Of a stretch of DNA of 64,000 nucleotides, positions 7,257-18,600 are shown in pieces. The stretch's first letter is position 1, and every line of letters begins with the position of its first letter. The translations under genes and the position numbers were made by a program. Under the pieces are notes generated by a model, which saw only the letters and a list, made by a program, of their open reading frames with translations, ran no database searches and was not told the DNA's origin. Source of the DNA: JAGWAJ01 sp026707615 (GTDB lineage Bacteria; Acidobacteriota; Vicinamibacteria; Vicinamibacterales; UBA8438); the NCBI GenBank assembly GCA_965207595.1, contig CBDBMW010000012.1:1984001-2048000 (forward strand), in the 5' to 3' direction.

Positions 7257-10200
7257 ATGCCGGTGGTAGCGAGTACATTTTTCCCCTACCCTCGGTCACT
7301 TTCCATCACCCTGCGCGCGGCGTCGAGCCTGCGGGCGGAGCGCGCGCCCCGCCACCGGGAACCACGAGCGCTGCGGCGTACCACAGCGGTCGTCGCCTGG
7401 GGCATCGCCGCCGCGATCGTGATCGCCGCCGCCACCGCGCTCTCCGCCCCTCCCGCCGCAGCCCAGACGACGGGGACGATCGAGGGAAGGGTGGCCGACG
7501 TGCAGGGTCTCGCGGTGCCGGGCGCGACGGTCACCCTCAGCGGCGAGGAGCTCATCGCCCCGCTGGTCTCGTTCACGCTCGTCGACGGCTCCTACCGTTT
7601 CCGCGCCCTCAGCCGCGGATCGTACGACCTGACGTTCGAGCTGTCGGGCTTCGGCACCCTCGTCCGCGAAGGCGTGATCGTCGAGGGCAGCCGCGCGATA
7701 CGCATCGACGCGGCGCTGGAGGTGGCCACGGTGGCGGAGACGGTCACCGTCACCGGCGATGCGCCCGTGGTCGACATCCGGACGACGGCGCTCGTCAACG
7801 ACTTCGGCGTCGAGGAGCTGCAGGAGGTGCCGTCCGCGACGGACGTGTGGGCCGTGCTCGGCCAGACGTCGGGCGTCCGCATGCGCGGCTTCGACGTCGG
7901 CGGCTCCCACAAGAGCCAGCAGACGGGATACGAGAGCTTCGGCATCCGCGACCAGAACCGCATCCTCGCCGACGGCATCGACACGACGGAAGGGGACGGC
8001 GGCACCGGCTTCTACTTCGACTACTACTCCATCGAGGAGTTCACGACCACGGCGGCCGGCGCCGACGTGGAGATGACCGCCCCCGGCTCGCTGGTCATGA
8101 TGACCATGAAGAGCGGCGGCGACGTCTTCAGCGGCATGTTCCACGGCGACTACGAGCACGAGAGCTTCGTCGGCGACAACCGCGACGCGGATCTCGAGTC
8201 GCGCGGCTACACCGGCAATCCGAACCTGCTCTTCTTCGAGACCCACGCCGACCTGGGCGGTCCCATCCTGCGCGACCGGGCCTGGTTCTACGGCTTCTAC
8301 AACCACTTCCGGATCGACAAGGCGGTCTCGGGCGTAGACCGCTCGGTGGCCACCGACCTCGGCGACTTCGACAACTTCGGGGGCAAGGTGACGCTGCGGC
8401 CGAGCGACCGGGACCGGTTCATCGGCTACACGCAGTGGGGGCTGAAGGAGAAGCCCAAGCGGGGCCTGTCGACCGATGTCGGCCCGGACTCCGTGCTGGC
8501 CCAGGCCAGTTGGAGCTGGGCGCACAAGGGGGAGTGGCAGCGCATCTGGAACGACCGGACCTTCACGACGACGGCCGTGAAGCACTTCGGCTTCGGCTGG
8601 CCGATGGTCCCGCAGGTCGCCCCCGGGCCGAACCCGCCGCGCCTCGACGCCGCCACGGGACGCCTCAGCGGGGCCGGCTGGTTCCCGGGCGTCGACGGCG
8701 CGCCGCCGTTCACGTTCGTCCGCTGGAAGCCGCAGGTGACGGTCAGCACGAGCCACTACGTTCCCGACTTCGGCGGCAGCCACGACCTGAAGGTCGGCTA
8801 CGAGTTCCAGATTGACAGCGCCCGGTTCGGGTCCAACGCCAACTCCGGGCACGTTCGCTACCTCGACGACAGCGAGAACGACCGGCCGTTCCACGTCGAC
8901 CGCATCATGCTGTTCAGCATGCCGGCAGAAGGCGAGATCGCGTCCGACAACCGCAACCGGCACCACGCGGCGTTCTTCCAGGACACGTGGCGCCCGACGG
9001 AACGGCTCACGCTGAACCTCGGCGTGCGCTACGAGCAGCAGCACACCTACTTCCTCGACGCGGAATCGAACCCCCACTTCGCCGACTTCTTCCCGACCGG
9101 GGCGATCGGCGGCCAGACCAGCGTCGTCTGGAACACCTGGGCGCCGCGGCTGGGCCTGACGTTCGCGCTCGCCGAGCGCACCGTGCTCAAGGGGCACTTC
9201 GGCCGCTACTACGTCAACCTCGCCGACTCCCACGGAGCCGCCAATCCCGCCAGCACGTCCTGGATCCGCTACGCGTTTCTCGACCCGAACGCCAACGGGA
9301 TCTACGACGGCCCCGAGGAGCTGGGCGCCAAGCTCGCCGAACTGGGCGCCACGGGCACGACGCTCCGGACGATCGGGACGCCCATCGACGCGGACCTTGC
9401 GACGGAGTTCGTCGACGAGATCAACGTATCGCTCGAGCACGAGCTGCGGCAGGACACCGCGCTGCGGGTCTCCTACGTGCGCAAGGACCTGAACGGCGAC
9501 AGCGGCCTCTGGAACGGGCCGCAGCAGGAGGCGTTGCTCGCCGGGAGGGGCATCGCGTGCACGGCCGACCCGGACTGGGACTGCCCGATCAACGTGCTCA
9601 CCGGCGCGCCGATCCGCGTTCAGCGCGTGCCCGACGACCTCGCGGGGACGGTCGACAACCGCATCGCCGCGTTCCCCGGCATGCACGCCGCCTACGACAC
9701 CCTGCAGGTGGCGGTGGACCGCCGCTTCACCGGCGGGCTGCTGCTGCAGGCGAGCTTCGACTACCAGTGGCGGGACGAGTTCCGCGCCGCGGCCGGCGAG
9801 ACGCGGAGCCCGCTCTTCGCCGATCCGCTGGTCGTCGGCTCGGGCGGGCACGGGCGGATCTGGCAGAACCACAGCCTCGACGTGCCGGCCCGGCAGGCCA
9901 CCACGAACTGGGGCGGCCGGCTGCTGGCCCGCATCGACCTGCCCTGGGACGTCGGGCTGTCGGCCAACGTCCGCCACCAGAGCGGCTGGCCCTACGCACC
10001 GATCCAGCGGGTCGACATCCCCGGCACCGGCACCAACCAGCCGATCTTCCTGACGAACCTCGCCGCGAACCGCTCCGAGAACGTGACGATCGTCGACCTG
10101 CGCCTCGACAAGGCGATCGCGGCCGGGGCGCGCGGCCGGCTGACCTTGATGGCCGACTTCTACAACCTGCTGAACGCCAACGCCGTCACCAACTTCTCGC

Positions 10201-10280
10201 TGCGGACGGGCGACTACGAGCGCATCATCGCCGCTCTCGATCCCCTGGCGATGAAGCTGGGCCTGCGCTTCCAGTGGTGA
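7257..10280 (+). CDS. Oar-type TonB-dependent receptor
   Basis: This outer-membrane protein of 1007 residues has a long basic N-terminus and a signal peptide ending near PPAAAQ (about residue 70). A carboxypeptidase-regulatory-like (CarboxypepD_reg) beta domain follows (GTIEGRVADVQGLAVPGATVTL). Next comes the plug (DAPVVDIRTTALVN ... SATDVWAVLGQTSGVRMRG) and a large beta barrel ending in an aromatic residue (LRFQW), as expected for barrel assembly. Oar-like receptors take up large or unknown substrates and are strongly expanded in Acidobacteriota and Bacteroidota. No SusD partner is present. The start lacks a clear Shine-Dalgarno sequence, so the first 30 residues are uncertain. Confidence 0.9.
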   Translation: MPVVASTFFPYPRSLSITLRAASSLRAERAPRHREPRALRRTTAVVAWGIAAAIVIAAATALSAPPAAAQTTGTIEGRVADVQGLAVPGATVTLSGEELIAPLVSFTLVDGSYRFRALSRGSYDLTFELSGFGTLVREGVIVEGSRAIRIDAALEVATVAETVTVTGDAPVVDIRTTALVNDFGVEELQEVPSATDVWAVLGQTSGVRMRGFDVGGSHKSQQTGYESFGIRDQNRILADGIDTTEGDGGTGFYFDYYSIEEFTTTAAGADVEMTAPGSLVMMTMKSGGDVFSGMFHGDYEHESFVGDNRDADLESRGYTGNPNLLFFETHADLGGPILRDRAWFYGFYNHFRIDKAVSGVDRSVATDLGDFDNFGGKVTLRPSDRDRFIGYTQWGLKEKPKRGLSTDVGPDSVLAQASWSWAHKGEWQRIWNDRTFTTTAVKHFGFGWPMVPQVAPGPNPPRLDAATGRLSGAGWFPGVDGAPPFTFVRWKPQVTVSTSHYVPDFGGSHDLKVGYEFQIDSARFGSNANSGHVRYLDDSENDRPFHVDRIMLFSMPAEGEIASDNRNRHHAAFFQDTWRPTERLTLNLGVRYEQQHTYFLDAESNPHFADFFPTGAIGGQTSVVWNTWAPRLGLTFALAERTVLKGHFGRYYVNLADSHGAANPASTSWIRYAFLDPNANGIYDGPEELGAKLAELGATGTTLRTIGTPIDADLATEFVDEINVSLEHELRQDTALRVSYVRKDLNGDSGLWNGPQQEALLAGRGIACTADPDWDCPINVLTGAPIRVQRVPDDLAGTVDNRIAAFPGMHAAYDTLQVAVDRRFTGGLLLQASFDYQWRDEFRAAAGETRSPLFADPLVVGSGGHGRIWQNHSLDVPARQATTNWGGRLLARIDLPWDVGLSANVRHQSGWPYAPIQRVDIPGTGTNQPIFLTNLAANRSENVTIVDLRLDKAIAAGARGRLTLMADFYNLLNANAVTNFSLRTGDYERIIAALDPLAMKLGLRFQW

Positions 10281-10400
10281 GGCGCATCGCGGGGCCTGCC
10301 CTTCCGGGGCGCGGCGGATGGCCTCCCCGGGCAGTTCCCTCATAATGGACGTCTCGGCCGGAGCGTCCGGCCTGGCGGGATCGTGCGGAAGGAGATCGTC

Positions 10401-10823
10401 ATGAGGCTGGTGCGCAGGATCGGCGGCGTGCGGTCGTTGGTCTCGTTGGGAGTTGGAGGCCTGCTGGCCGCGATGGCCGCGGGTCCGGTGGCCGCGCAGG
10501 ACCGCGGTGCGGATGCCGAACCGGTGGTCCTCAGCTGGGTGGGAACCACGAGCCACGCCTGGGGGGCCTGGGTTCCCGCCGGCGCCACCGTCGAGGACTG
10601 GGTCGAGCAGGCGATCGCGCTCTGCACGGGGGACGAGATCTGCGAGGTGAACGTCTTCGAGGGGCCCGAGCTCGTGACGCACGAGATCCCGGTGCCCGAG
10701 GCGAACCGGCCCGGCCTGAAGTGGGTGTTCCTCTACCGGCAGGACGAGACGCCGAGCGTCGTGGTCGAGGAGGCGCACGCCGAGCCGGGACGCGAGCCCC
10801 GCACGTGGACCTTCGATCCGTGA
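10401..10823 (+). CDS. Secreted protein of unknown function
   Basis: The ATG at 10401 follows GGAAGGAG. The 140 residues begin with a signal peptide (MRLVRRIGG ... AAGPVAAQ). The mature part is about 105 residues, acidic, with one close Cys pair (ALCTGDEIC). I do not recognise a family. It is followed by an alpha/beta hydrolase gene 35 bp downstream, which may be co-transcribed. Confidence 0.7.
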   Translation: MRLVRRIGGVRSLVSLGVGGLLAAMAAGPVAAQDRGADAEPVVLSWVGTTSHAWGAWVPAGATVEDWVEQAIALCTGDEICEVNVFEGPELVTHEIPVPEANRPGLKWVFLYRQDETPSVVVEEAHAEPGREPRTWTFDP

Positions 10824-10858
10824 CGACCGGCTTCGGTTCCTGAACCCGGCGGGGAGCG

Positions 10859-11746
10859 ATGGCGGAGACGCACGACGCGGCCGCCGAGGTCGTCGAGACC
10901 GCGCGCGGTACCGTCGAGTTCGCGCGACGCGGCGAGGCCCCCTACGTCGTGCTCCTCCACGGAACGCCGGGAGGTCATTCCGCGAGCATCCTGGGGGAAC
11001 CGTTCGAGGCGGCCGGCTTCGGGACCCTCACGCCGTCGCGGCCCGGCTACCTCCGCACACCCCTCGCGACCGGGCGGACGTTCGCGGAGCAGGCCGATGC
11101 CGTGGCGGCGCTGCTGGATGCGCTCGCGATCGACGCGGTAGCCGCCTACGCCATCTCCGGCGGCGGGCCGAGTGCCATCGAGCTCGCGGCGCGCCACCCC
11201 GACCGCGTGCGGGCTCTCATTCTGGAGGTGGCTGTCTCCGAGACCTACAAGCCCGAGTTCTCCGACCTGGCCGTCAGGCTCCTCACCGGCCGGGCCGTCA
11301 TGTGGCTCCAGGGCCAGATCCTGCGACGCCTTCCGCGTCTCGCCGTGAGCCAACTGCTCCAGACCGAGAGCACGCTGGACGGCGCGGAACGGAAACGCGT
11401 CCGGGCCGACATCCTCGCTTCGCCGGAGAAGCTCGCCTACCTGCGCAGGTTCATGGCCAGCGTTCCGCGTTTCGATCTCCTGCGGACCGGATTCGACAAC
11501 GACCTCGAACAGTTCCGCGCCATCGTGCGACTGCCCCGGAACGAGGTGCGCTGCCCGACGCTGGTCGTGCACGGCACGCACGACCGGGACGTGCCCTTCC
11601 ACCACGGCGAGAACGCTGCGCGCGAGATCCCGGGCGCCGAGCTCCACCGCGTGGAGAAGGGCTGGCACCTGCTGGCTCTGGGCGACGGGGCGGAAGACTG
11701 CGCCCGAGCCCAGCTCGCCTTCCTGCGGGAGCATCTCGCCCCGTAG
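10859..11746 (+). CDS. Alpha/beta hydrolase
   Basis: The 295 residues carry the family features in order: oxyanion segment VVLLHGTPGG (about 31-40), nucleophile elbow AYAISGGGPSA (Ser about 101, with Ala replacing the first Gly of GxSxG), acid GTHDRDVP (about 240) and base EKGWHLL (His about 270). There is no signal peptide, so it is a cytosolic esterase, haloperoxidase-like or epoxide-hydrolase-like enzyme whose substrate cannot be read from sequence. The start has a GGGGAG just upstream. Confidence 0.85.
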   Translation: MAETHDAAAEVVETARGTVEFARRGEAPYVVLLHGTPGGHSASILGEPFEAAGFGTLTPSRPGYLRTPLATGRTFAEQADAVAALLDALAIDAVAAYAISGGGPSAIELAARHPDRVRALILEVAVSETYKPEFSDLAVRLLTGRAVMWLQGQILRRLPRLAVSQLLQTESTLDGAERKRVRADILASPEKLAYLRRFMASVPRFDLLRTGFDNDLEQFRAIVRLPRNEVRCPTLVVHGTHDRDVPFHHGENAAREIPGAELHRVEKGWHLLALGDGAEDCARAQLAFLREHLAP

Positions 11747-11767
11747 CCGCCCGCGGGCGCGGCGCCG

Positions 11768-12286
11768 TCACGAGGCTGACGTGGCCGAACCGCGCCACGG
11801 CGTCAGGCGCGGCCACCAGCGACCCACGTGCCGACAATAGGCCTCGTACGACGCTCCGAACCTTCGACGGAGGGTGGGCTCCTCGTAGAACCGCACGTTC
11901 AGGTGGAACGCGACCGCCACCACGCCGGCGTATGCGACGAGCCGGGTCTGGCCCAGGAGCAGCGCCTGCCCCGCGATGATGGTCAGCACGCACACGTACA
12001 TCGGGTTGCGCACGAACCGATACAGGCCGGACGCCACGAGCACTTCGGTCTGCGCCACCGGTGCCGGCGTGCCGCGCCCCTCGAGGGCGAAGCGGGCGAA
12101 GCAGTCGAGCAGGCAGGCCAGCCCCGCCACGATCGCCGCGGCGCCGACCACCCGCACGCCCGTCAACCCGAAGAGCGCCGGCTGGAGGTACCAGCCGGAC
12201 AGTGCGAACGGCCCGACGCCGGCGACCACGCCGGGCGCGACCCAGAAGAAGATGAACGACCCGACGATCGCACGCGTGCGTGTCAT
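11768..12286 (-). CDS. Isoprenylcysteine carboxyl methyltransferase (ICMT/PEMT)-like membrane protein
   Basis: The ATG at 12286 gives 172 residues; an in-frame TTG at 12322 would add 12. Four or five transmembrane helices precede the family signature GLYRFVRNPMYVCVL and the C-terminal EEPTLRRRFGASYEAYCRHVGRWWPR, in which the E..L...FG..Y..Y pattern binds S-adenosylmethionine. Bacterial members methylate small or lipid substrates that are mostly unknown. It is convergent with the hydrolase gene, 21 bp apart. Confidence 0.8.
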   Translation of the reverse strand: MTRTRAIVGSFIFFWVAPGVVAGVGPFALSGWYLQPALFGLTGVRVVGAAAIVAGLACLLDCFARFALEGRGTPAPVAQTEVLVASGLYRFVRNPMYVCVLTIIAGQALLLGQTRLVAYAGVVAVAFHLNVRFYEEPTLRRRFGASYEAYCRHVGRWWPRLTPWRGSATSAS

Positions 12287-12351
12287 CTTCACGGACGGTA
12301 TAGGCGTCTCCGGTAGCGTCAATTGCTGAACTCAAGAGTGCGGCAAAACCA

Positions 12352-12366
12352 GGTAGATGATCTACC
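12352..12366. promoter_or_regulatory. 15-bp palindrome upstream of the ICMT-like gene
   Basis: GGTAGATGATCTACC is a perfect 7-1-7 palindrome about 65 bp upstream of the methyltransferase start, of the size of a TetR- or LysR-type operator. The rest of 12287-12622, between this gene and the druE stop codon, contains no convincing gene on either strand. Confidence 0.3.
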
Positions 12367-12622
12367 AGTTGCACTGCACCCTGACTCCCTCGTCTATTCT
12401 CACATCCGCGAACGGGAATCCACGGAACGCTCGAACGCGTCCTCGGACCACTCCGTTCATCGACTGAGTGGAACTCCATCCGCTTTGCCGCCACCAGAAT
12501 CCGTGGCGACCGTGGCTCGAACACGTCTGCCAGCGTCCTCGTCCGAGCCCACACGGCGCCCGAAGAACTCCGGTGTCCCACACGCAAGCGGGTCACCAGC
12601 GACGGGTGCAGGCGGGCTTTGC

Positions 12623-15600
12623 TCACGACGGGAGCCGCTCGCTGAGAACGATGGGTGCCTCTCTACCGGCGGCGACGCGCACCACGAATCTGGCGGACGC
12701 GATCGCGCGTGCTTGGCGGACTGGGTCGGCATGGAACTCGTGCCGCGGCGTGCCTACCGCACGCCAAGCGCCAAACCCTTGGTCTAGCATCACCACCACG
12801 ATCCGACCGTCGCCGAGCCGGAGCGCAAGTGTCCGCTCATGGGGAACTTGTTGGCGATCGCGCACGTCGATCTGAGCGTCGCCGACGAGGCACCTAAGGA
12901 CCGCCTGCCGTTCAGAGTCGGCGGCGAAGCTATCGAACACGGCGAACGGCATGCGAGTGCTCCGGGAGACGCGAGCTGTCTGGACCGTCAACCCGGCAGG
13001 AGGAGCTCCCGGCATTGCCCGGAGGACCTCCGACAGCAACCTAAGCGTGAGCGGCGTGGTGAGATATCGGTCCACGTAGGTAGCCTGAGCGACACCGTGC
13101 TGCTTCAGGGCAGCGATCGTCAGGGGGACTGCCGTGGCCAGTAGCTTCCAGAAGGCTCGGCCGAATCCGCCGACGAACCCATCGAGCCGGTCGCGCGCAT
13201 GGATCATCCGAGCGTTGCCCGTCGACGCAGCGACAACCTTGGCCGTATCGATCGTCGTTGTCGCTGGTAGCTCCGGCGCATCTCCACGTACGAGGACGGC
13301 CGCGGCCCCTAACCCCCAGTCCGGACCCGGAACTGCCTCAGCTTCGGCACAGGCCGCGATCGCGATCGATTCGTTGGGACCGGACACAAGAGCGATGACG
13401 GGTTTCCCGCCGACCAGAGGCAGATCTGACGCAATAGCCACCGATGCTCGGGATGCGAGGCGATGTAGGCCGAGTGTCCTCACGAGAGTCATGCCCGTGT
13501 CTGTGAGAGCGTGATCCGGGAACACGATGCGGGTCTTCGCGCCAGCGTCCCGCAACCGAGCGAGGATCCCCTCGATCCGCCAAGCGTCCAAATCCCATTC
13601 CGACGTCGCGCCGTGCAGGTAGATTGCAACCGAACTGACGGTGTGCGCGCGCGAAAGCCGTTGGAGCCATGCAGTGAGGGGCCCGTCGACCAGTCCCGTG
13701 TCCGGACCGAAGACTTGGAACGGTACGGGCAGTCGGTGGCGACGAAGAATGTCCTTAGCCAGCTTCAGTCCACTGGGGCGATCCATCGGTTCGAAATTCA
13801 AGTCGGGACGCATTACACATGCCGGACACCCATTCTCACAGTCCTGGGCGCACTCAAGCCGCTCGCACGCCCGGACGAGACACGACCCGAACCACTCTGG
13901 CTCGGCGAGCCTCAAGGCGAGGCCGGCGCCCCCGGCCGCCCGATCGTAGAGGTACGCGGAGACCCTTGGCTCTTCAGCTGATCCGCGGGAGGGGCCGTGG
14001 GCGGCCCCGATCTCATCTGCCTCGGCACCCAACCGTTCCGCCAGCGCCTCGCGTAGGCCGGCCGCTACGGCCAGACCAGTCGCGCGAGTCGTGCCCGCGG
14101 GCAGTTGCAGTTCGAACACGTCCGTTCGGGCTTCGTGAACGAGGCGTACCCCGCGCAGCACGCGTGCCGGGTGGAGAAACCCACCGGAGCAAACGCCGTC
14201 GTGAATCTCTGCGCCACGGGCAATAGCAAGGGGCACGTGTCGCCGGATCCCTTCCGGCAGCCTGGTACCGCCGGCTTCCGTTTCAGCCTGCGCCCGCCCG
14301 CAATCGAGACAGATCGCGTAGCCGTGGCCGTGGAGCCCTGAACTCCTCGTGACTACCCGTCCCCTGGGGTCGACCCGTAGCCGCCCTGACACCGGATCGG
14401 GCAGAGCGCACCAGGAGCCTCCAGACGCCGACAACCGCGGTCGCTCGTAGGGCACGTGTCCGAGATTCTCGTAGCCAGTGTGCGGCTGACGCCCACCGAG
14501 AAACCCGGCCGGCCGCAGGCTGCGTTGGATCGTGAGGTTTTGACCGTCGCAGTCGGGGCAAGCCTCGGGTCGGAGCCGCGCCAAGCCAAACGCTCGGCAC
14601 GTCCCACACTCCCACAGGTACTGGAGGTCTTCAAGCCCCGACGCGTCCGCGTTCGCGTCCCAGGCAGGCCGCACGCCTTCGGCACGGTGAACCATACCGT
14701 CGAGAACGATCTCGGCACCTGGTGCGTACTCCCGGATCGCAATGTCGAGCGTGCGCGTCGAACCGCTACCGGCAAGACCGAACCCCTGGTGGGTATCGTC
14801 AGTCGCCCTCCGGTCGATTCGGGCGGCGAGGTGATCGAAGGCGACGACGTCGACCGGGAACCCATAGGCGGGCGTGAAACCCCGGGCAGCGAGCTCGCCC
14901 AAGAGGAACTCGCCCCGCATCCGGCGCGCTCGCAAAGCCAATGCGCTCTTCACCTCTGGCTCGTGCGCCGCCTCGCACCGTTCGACGAGTTGCCGATACT
15001 CCCGGCGCCAAGCGTCAAGCAGGTCTTCGAAGTGTGCCCCCGTGATGTCGCAAAGTGCCGCCGCCTCGCGCCCATCGAACGCGGTCCCACGTATCAGCGC
15101 TGCAAGGCCTTGACCCAAGGCATCGCGGTGCCCGGAGTCCTGGAGCGCATCGAGAAACGCATCGGCGTCTGCTTTCTCGGCAACTGGGTGGTCGACGTCG
15201 TCGGTCGCGCCGAAGAAGGCCCCCGTCGAGGCACGTAGCTGAAACCCCTCGCGCCGCCTCCGGAGGAAGGCTCCCAGCAACCAGGCATTCACGTGGCGGC
15301 CGATCACTGCCGGGCTGTCGAGCCGCACGGAGGGTGGCGCGACCGGGGTACGAATGAACTGCGCGGGATTCTCGAAGACTGTACGGTCGAGAGGATAGTC
15401 TCGACAGAACGTGATCCCGAACGCCCACGGCTCGCTTCGTCGACCGGCGCGGCCGAGGCGCTGGCGATAGTTGCTGACCGACGGTGGCACATTGGCGTTA
15501 ACGACCAGTTGGACGTTCGGGATGTCGATGCCCATCTCCATCGTGGTCGAGGAGTTGAGCAAGTTGATCCGGCCGTCCTTGAACTGCTTCTCGTATTCAT

Positions 15601-18600
15601 CGAGCACCGGACGCGGGATCTGTCCGGAGTGCTCCTGAGCACGCAGGAAGGGGGGATAAGCGGCGGCTCGATCATGAAGATCGCTCCACAGCCCGCTTTC
15701 GCGAAGTGCGGCGACGGCCGTGTTGGTCGCGCACCATTCGGCTAACGCTTCGCGGGTCTCGAGGCCGGGCCCGCCTGGGTTCGCTGTGGGCAGTCGCGGC
15801 ATTCGCACAGGCTGTAACCTACGTTCCGGATCGTAGGGCGTGCGATCCGCCGGAGAGTATCCGAACAGCCGGCGGGTGACCGGGCAGAACCAAGCGGTAT
15901 CGAGCCGCACGACGGCAGCGTGTTCGAGATCCAGTTGCCAAGCGCCGCGGCCAATGTCCCGAGCGGCGGTCGAGGTAACGAGGCTCCAGAGCCACTCAAG
16001 CACCTCTTCGGCTCTGTCCTGATCAATCGTTGAGTGAGGGTCCCCTTGAATCAAACGATAAACGAGCCGTTGCAATCGTGTGGGCCGCGAGTCCGGGACA
16101 GGGCCGGGCCACGGGCGGCACGAGGGCGGACGGTCCGATTGCATCAGCGTCCGACTGCAAACGGACGGGCGCTGCCTCCCCGAACGCGGACGTACGAACG
16201 GCAGCATCCAGTCCGGCGTGATGGACGTTGCCAATTGCTGACGGAACACGAAGTCGACGGCCGCCAGCGCCAGACCGACCCAGCCTTCCACGTTGATGCC
16301 GGCGTGGTCCAGGACGGCCGGTACGCGCGTTCGCGCGCGCGCTTCCAGCTCTGGGAACGACAGACGCACAAGCCCCATCGTCTCCGCGTTGTTCTGTATG
16401 CGGGGACGGCGGGCTAACTCGCGGTAGAGGAACATCCGCGCGAGTTGGCGCGGGTCGTCGGCCATCTTTCGGCCGCCCTCGCCGCGGCCACGCCACGGGG
16501 CCGTCGCGAAGTCGCGCAGTTCGACTTGTTCGGCGAAGCGATTCACGAGATCGCTCCACCGGATCGGTTCTGCGGTCCCCGCGAGCTGTTCTTCCAGTTT
16601 TTCTATCAGGTCCTGGAACACTGGATCTTCGGTGGCCTTGAGTCCTTCCAGCTGCTTCTCGACTCGCTCGCGCTCCGCTCCTTTGGGACCCCGGTCCTCC
16701 TGGACGGCGTGGTATAGAAAGGCCCGTGTCAGGCGTCGCTCGGCGTCCTGCTGGAGCTTGGCCGCGAGTCGGGCCGTGCCCTGTCGGCTGTCGGAGAAAG
16801 TGAGCGCCCGACGGCCGCCCATCGGTCGACCAGGCTCCGGATGCGGCCGGGCGAGTGCCTCGACGCCCGACGGCAGGACGCCCCCCATGAAGAACGCCGG
16901 ACCGTACCGCTGCTCGGCGAGCCGCGCCGTCGAGGCCGCAGAGCAGCATGTCCGCGCAGAATCACCCTGGACGCGCACGATACGAGTCCAGCGTCCGTCG
17001 GCTGGGGGGTTCATCAGCAGCGTCCCATCGTCGAGCTTGAGGTAGACGTCTTCGGGCCCGCCCCGGCCCGGTGACAGGACCCACCGCTCCTGCATGACCG
17101 TCTCGGAATCACCGGTCCCTTCGTCGGGTTCGGCGTCCAGTGCGAAGTCGTCGGTATCGGTCGTGCCGAGCGGCCTGAGCCGTTCCGTCACGAGACCGTC
17201 GTCGTGAGTCAACGTGCATTCGGCGACGAGTTGTGGCGTGCCACATTCCGTGCACGCGACAATCTCGAAAGCCGGGGCACCGCATTCGCAACGATCCCGC
17301 CGGCTCAGCCAGACGGCCCCAAAGCCCCAGCCGGCCCCAGAAGCCGCCAATTCCGCGTCCCGGTGCGGGCATCGGGGATCCGTGCATGCCCAGAACCCTC
17401 CCAGCGCGCGATAGAAGATATGTGCGCGCCAAGGGACTAGCTGCATGCCGGTCTGAGGGCACTCGGCCCTTGACACCGCGTCGAGAACGGCTTGAACATG
17501 CGCGCGTGGCTGCTCTCCTTCACTACCAAAAAGAACCTCGGCAACTTCCGTGAACGTCGCGCCGGGGTCCGACACTCGGGCCCGGAGCTCATGGATCCGC
17601 GGATGCGGCGCGAGCCGCGTCCACAACGCGTTGGGGGTCAGCGCAGCGAGCGCATCGGGTTCAAGCGGGTCGTCGGCCCCGGCCGGCGGAAGGTCAGGAT
17701 GAGTCTCCCGGCCCCGGATCACCCGCACGCGGTCGGGCGCGACCCCGGCAAGGTCGGCCGTGTAACGTGCGAGATTGCTATCGACGTCGGCACCTTCTCC
17801 AATCGTTGCCGAGGTCGCCATCAGGCGAACCTGCTCAGGGTCGACACCGAACGCAGCACGGACACGGCGGAGGAGTAGGGCCATCTCGGCAGCCTGAGCA
17901 CCGATGTAGCCGTGCGCCTCATCGAGCACGATCCAGCGCAGCCGGCCCTGGGACCCCTCCAGAATCGGGCGATCCTGCGTCCGGAGAAGGAGGTATTCCA
18001 GCATGGTGACGTTCGTCACGAGAATCGCCGGCGGAGTCTCGCGGATCGCCCGGCGGTGGCCGAGCTCGGCTCGAGCCAGCTCGTCGCGCCGCTCCTGTCT
18101 CGGTTGTTCCGGCGTTAGCCCGTTGTAGAGCGCAAACCGGAATCGATCGGCTAGTGGCTCCGTCCACGCCGCCAAGCGTTGCCGTTGGCTCGCAATCAGC
18201 GCGTTGAGTGGGTACACGATGATCGCTCGCACGCCGCTGAGCAGGCCCTCCCTCGGCTCTCGCAGGAGATCGTCGAGGATCGGGACCATGAAGCACTCTG
18301 TCTTCCCAGCACCGGTGCCGGCCGTGACGAGACAACCCACGCCGTCGCGTGCTGCTTCCCAAGCGGCCAGTTGGTGGGACCACGGAACAGTGTCTCGTGA
18401 CATCCGTTCCGGTTCGGCGGCACCGTCGAGTGCGTCAACGAGTCTTGGGTGAAGGAGGCCACCCGCGAGAGCATCCAGACTATGGTCGGCAGTCTTCCAC
18501 GCGCGCGCTGCTTCAAAGATCGGGTCGGCAAGGAGCGCATCGGCCGTGCCGGGTCTCGCGGCGAGCCGCCGACGGAGTGCTGCGTTCAGGCCGGGGGATG

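Noticed and set aside
7296..10778. Very long reverse-strand open frame (about 1160 codons) opposite the TonB receptor
   Set aside because: It is a high-GC shadow: Arg/Val/Asp/His-rich with no domains, whereas the + strand frame has a signal peptide, plug and barrel.
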